Source: UBA5359 sp028699365 [NCBI: bacterium] (GTDB taxonomy: Bacteria; UBP13; UBA5359). Taken from it: a DNA stretch of 8,191 nucleotides. The notes under the pieces were generated by a model. The model was given only the letters and a program-made list of their open reading frames with translations, did no database searches and was not told the origin of the DNA. Made by a program: the position numbers and the translations under genes. Position 1 is the first letter of the stretch; every line of letters starts with the position of its first letter. The stretch covers positions 1-8,191 of the forward strand of contig JAQVUQ010000105.1 in the NCBI GenBank assembly GCA_028699365.1. Direction: 5' to 3'. This document shows positions 6,371-8,191 of the stretch, one piece after another.

Positions 6371-7673
6371 TTTGTACCTTATTCAGCATATCCAGCAAAG
6401 CGGATACGATAGTCTCTGCGGCGCTCTCATCCAGGCAACTGCTGAGACTGGTTGGCGTAACTTCATATCCACCTTCATCGAAGGCCTGCCGGGTCGGGAT
6501 ATATCCCTGATAGCCGTTGGCATACGCCGCCAACATTGTCTTAGTGAAAGGCGATCCGGCTTTGGTGTCCAGCGCCAGATCGGCAAACGGTTCTCCCGGT
6601 ATGGTAGCCATGGCCACATCCCCGACGGCGATGGCCTGAAGCGGCAGCACGGCCGGGGCATCCTGCATCTCGGCCAGCTTGAGCAACTCGGATGCATAGA
6701 CGCTTTCGCCCAGTCCGTCCACCAGCGCTTCCTTCTTTCCTTCGTTCCTGACCAGCACCTCCCGGGCGTTTGCCAGAGCCTGAGGTGAAACGTAGCGGTG
6801 AGGTATCTCGATCTCGCCGGCTACCGCCCGCACCTCTCCCTCAGCGACAGGCGATGCCGATTCGGACACTGGAATGACAGCTTCCAGAAGCATGCGGCCC
6901 AGTCTCTCCACTTCAGGGAAACCTCGTCCCTGCCTGGGATTATAGACGTCTATATGATTGACGTTTCCGGTGGCGCCATTGAAGAATATGGCCGTGCCGC
7001 CGAAGCGGTCCTCCAGGCCATCCACCAGAACGCCTGGCCAGTCACGAGAGTAAAGGAAATTATCACCGGCCAGAATGGCGGGATGATTGGCATAATTGAC
7101 CAGCGTGGCTATCCTCTCGCCATTAGGGGCATCGAAATTCAGAACTATGATTTCGGAGTCTTTACGCCCCACCGGGCCTTCCACCTGGGCAGGATCAAGC
7201 CCCTCCCAGTTCATGTGCAGCGAGCCGTCCTTCATCCTGATGCGCCGGATATGCCCCATGTCATCGCACGCACCGGTGCCCAGGCTGATGGTGACGTCCG
7301 TCATGGAACCGAGCGCCGCCACGCCGGCATCCGCTGCAGTCTCAAACATGCGTGCCATGTACGCCGAGTCACTCTCATAAAAAAGATCGGTAGCCGGTCC
7401 GGCATGATTGTGAATAGCCGCCACCAGGATACTGCCCTCCGGCAGCCCGGTGCGCCCGGCCAGTTCCGTTCTTATCGTCTTTGCCTGGTCGTTCTTGACG
7501 GCACAGATATCCAGAGATATCAGCAGAACGCTATGCTTACCGTCACCCACGGCCAGCGCCCGGCAAAAGAGCGGATCATGAATCCCCTTTGCACCCTCAA
7601 CCCTGGTGTTGCCCTCCATCATCAGCCCTGTCGGCGGAGTGATATCCATCTTTACTATGCCCGCTTTAAACAT
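6351..7673 (-). CDS. Short neutral/alkaline ceramidase-like (PF04734-type) hydrolase
   Basis: The protein has 440 residues from MFKAGIVKMDITPP, which opens the family's usual AGxxxxDITPP motif. GGAGGG eight bases upstream supports this start over a frame 27 codons longer that overlaps the promoter. Metal-site marks are present: IHNHAGP (87-93; family HTHSGP), NYANHP (193-198) with His197, PGEPF (359-363) with Glu361, and NGYQGYIP (386-393). These match the zinc ligands of bacterial neutral ceramidase (two His, Glu, Tyr). The stretch that in ceramidases reads GDxSP and holds the catalytic Ser is here ATGNVNHID (234-242), so that Ser is missing. The C-terminal immunoglobulin-like domain and a signal peptide are also absent. 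I infer a cytoplasmic zinc amidase-like enzyme on a small N-acyl or related substrate rather than a true ceramidase. The last residues, SLKTEV, are encoded by element A. Confidence 0.85.
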   Translation of the reverse strand: MFKAGIVKMDITPPTGLMMEGNTRVEGAKGIHDPLFCRALAVGDGKHSVLLISLDICAVKNDQAKTIRTELAGRTGLPEGSILVAAIHNHAGPATDLFYESDSAYMARMFETAADAGVAALGSMTDVTISLGTGACDDMGHIRRIRMKDGSLHMNWEGLDPAQVEGPVGRKDSEIIVLNFDAPNGERIATLVNYANHPAILAGDNFLYSRDWPGVLVDGLEDRFGGTAIFFNGATGNVNHIDVYNPRQGRGFPEVERLGRMLLEAVIPVSESASPVAEGEVRAVAGEIEIPHRYVSPQALANAREVLVRNEGKKEALVDGLGESVYASELLKLAEMQDAPAVLPLQAIAVGDVAMATIPGEPFADLALDTKAGSPFTKTMLAAYANGYQGYIPTRQAFDEGGYEVTPTSLSSCLDESAAETIVSALLDMLNKVQSLKTEV

Positions 7674-7691
7674 ACGATTTTCCCTCCGGTC

Positions 7692-7726
7692 TGGCTGTAA
7701 GCCTAATGCAGTTCCTCTTACAGCCA
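7692..7726 (-). promoter_or_regulatory. 10-bp dyad at the -10/leader of the ceramidase-like gene
   Basis: TGGCTGTAAG (7692-7701) and CTTACAGCCA (7717-7726) are perfect inverted repeats with a 15-base spacer. One arm touches the -10 hexamer at 7726-7731, the predicted transcript start falls within it, and the other arm ends about five bases before the GGAGGG ribosome binding site. It could be an operator for a dimeric repressor such as a ROK, LacI or GntR protein, or an RNA hairpin affecting translation. Confidence 0.55.
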
Positions 7727-7754
7727 ATTTATCAGATAATTTCCAATAAGTCAA
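7726..7754 (-). promoter_or_regulatory. Sigma-70-type promoter of the hydrolase-aminotransferase-oxidoreductase genes
   Basis: On the minus strand TTGACT (7754-7749) and TAAATT (7731-7726) are exactly 17 bases apart, in an AT-rich tract bounded upstream by a hairpin. The transcript would begin near 7719, with a leader of about 46 bases before the ATG at 7673. This is the best promoter match in the window. It suggests that the three metabolic genes start here rather than reading through from the ROK gene. Confidence 0.6.
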
Positions 7755-7758
7755 TACA

Positions 7759-7779
7759 TCGATAGCCTACGGCTATCGA
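7759..7779. repeat. 9-bp perfect hairpin upstream of the promoter
   Basis: TCGATAGCC (7759-7767) and GGCTATCGA (7771-7779) pair perfectly around a three-base loop. It lies between intergenic element B and the promoter at 7726-7754. It may insulate that promoter from upstream transcription, although no T-run follows directly. Confidence 0.5.
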
Positions 7780-7925
7780 GTCTGAAGGCTGAAGGCTGAA
7801 GGCTGAAGTAGTTACGCTCGGGCAAACTTCTTTGGTCTTTCGTCCGGGCTTACTTCTCAGACATAATTAAGGCTTTTGGTTCGTGCATGAGCGTGCTCCT
7901 TCAGCCTTAAAAGCTTCAGCCTGTC
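7780..7925. repeat. Intergenic element B, related to element A, with CTGAAGG heptamer tandem
   Basis: The left end begins with four tandem CTGAAG(G/T) heptamers (7782-7809), then TAGTTACGCTC and GGCA. The right end contains GAGCGTGCTCCTTCAGCC (about 7889-7906), the inverted counterpart. The order of blocks matches element A at 6237-6370: heptamers, TAGTT(T)ACGCTC, a TTT-rich middle, TGAGCG, then CTCCTTCAG. The middle sections differ between copies. Within it, ATG-TCT-GAG-AAG-TAA on the minus strand (7864-7850) copies the first four codons of the aminotransferase. No other coding content is seen. Confidence 0.7.
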
Positions 7926-7965
7926 TACGAGGTGTAGGCTCCCAAGGAGTCTACACCTCGTAGAC
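7923..7965 (-). terminator. 20-bp stem overlapping the ROK stop codon (terminator-like)
   Basis: Positions 7923-7942 and 7946-7965 pair with one mismatch around a CAA loop. The right arm encodes the last ROK residues (VYEV) and the stop codon. No T-run follows immediately on the minus strand, though TTTT occurs about ten bases on. It may end or protect the ROK transcript, but a canonical intrinsic terminator cannot be claimed. Confidence 0.55.
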
Positions 7966-8191
7966 CTCTCTCAGAGCCAGAGCGGCCGCACCCAGAGCGG
8001 CTCCGTTTCGCATGGAAGAAACCCGAACGGTCAGTTCACGTAAAGAAGAGCCTACGGCATGAGCCGCCAGATCCCGGCGCGCGCTTTCCACCAGAGGAGA
8101 GCCTTCCCAGGCGAGAGGGCCGGCAAAGATCAGCATGCGCGGATTGAAAAGATTGACGGCGTTGGCTACGGCCATGCCGATATGTCCGCCT
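7951..8191 (-). CDS. ROK-family protein, C-terminal fragment (runs off window)
   Basis: About 80 C-terminal residues are visible. GGHIGMAVANAVNLFNPRMLIFAGPLA, followed later by NGAALGAAALALREV, matches the C-terminal part of ROK proteins, which include sugar kinases and NagC/XylR-type repressors. The N-terminal ATP site, the metal-binding cysteine cluster and any helix-turn-helix lie outside the window, so kinase and repressor cannot be distinguished. The frame is open to the window edge, and the methionine at 8175 is internal. The gene is on the same strand as the metabolic genes and ends 278 bases before the ceramidase-like gene. A sugar-responsive role for the cluster is plausible. The stop codon sits in a strong hairpin. 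Confidence 0.85.
   Translation of the reverse strand, partial: GGHIGMAVANAVNLFNPRMLIFAGPLAWEGSPLVESARRDLAAHAVGSSLRELTVRVSSMRNGAALGAAALALREVYEV

Noticed and set aside
6798-7700. 300-codon open frame on the plus strand opposite the ceramidase-like gene
   Set aside because: Antisense shadow of the hydrolase, with no plausible domain and no ribosome binding site seen.
7674-7754. Longer N-terminus for the ceramidase-like protein starting at 7754
   Set aside because: The extra 27 codons overlap the promoter and dyad, have no ribosome binding site, and precede the family's normal first motif. GGAGGG marks the start at 7673.

Overview
The window is a bacterial chromosomal segment of moderate GC (roughly 50-55% by eye), with one clearly AT-richer gene at about 2.6-3.6 kb. 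I cannot name the organism. The gene families present (MtaA/CmuA-type URO-D-like protein, short ceramidase-like hydrolase, DegT aminotransferase, Gfo/Idh/MocA oxidoreductase, ROK protein, DUF234/DUF4143-type ATPases) fit an uncultured, probably anaerobic, carbohydrate-using bacterium. Lentisphaerae, Planctomycetes, Armatimonadota or Clostridia-like lineages are possible. That is inference from gene content only.

Layout. At the left edge is the 5' end of a minus-strand AAA_14/DUF4143-type ATPase gene (128->1). Divergent from it is a decayed DUF234-type ATPase (241-1386, +) that has lost its Walker A half. All other genes lie on the minus strand and read right to left: ROK protein (3' end only, 8191->7951), ceramidase-like hydrolase (7673->6351), DegT aminotransferase (6203->4923), Gfo/Idh/MocA oxidoreductase (4822->3776), Fic protein (3557->2598) and URO-D-like protein (2420->1410).

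The hydrolase, aminotransferase and oxidoreductase could form a small pathway for an N-acylated amino sugar or aminocyclitol: deacylation, amine/ketone exchange, then ketone/alcohol exchange. The hydrolase has a good sigma-70-type promoter with a 10-bp dyad at its -10/leader region. The ROK protein may be the local sugar kinase or regulator.

The most interesting object is the fic segment. The gene is AT-rich, has its own promoter buried in a 26-bp palindrome, and is probably leaderless. It ends in a 65-bp bulged hairpin that looks like an integron attC site. The R''-like box GGCTAAC of that hairpin is exactly complementary to GTTAGCC found 1.07 kb away on the 5' side of the gene, while the box at the outer end of the hairpin reads GTTTGCC. 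This is what a single integron cassette inserted at a secondary, non-attC site would leave. No integrase is in view.

The intergenic spaces are rich in palindromes: two related ~135-145 bp elements with heptamer-built inverted ends (6237-6370 and 7780-7925), a perfect 17-bp stem (4861-4896), a 20-bp stem overlapping the ROK stop codon (7923-7965), and smaller dyads. No gap without a gene exceeds 300 bases. I see no tRNA, rRNA or CRISPR array.
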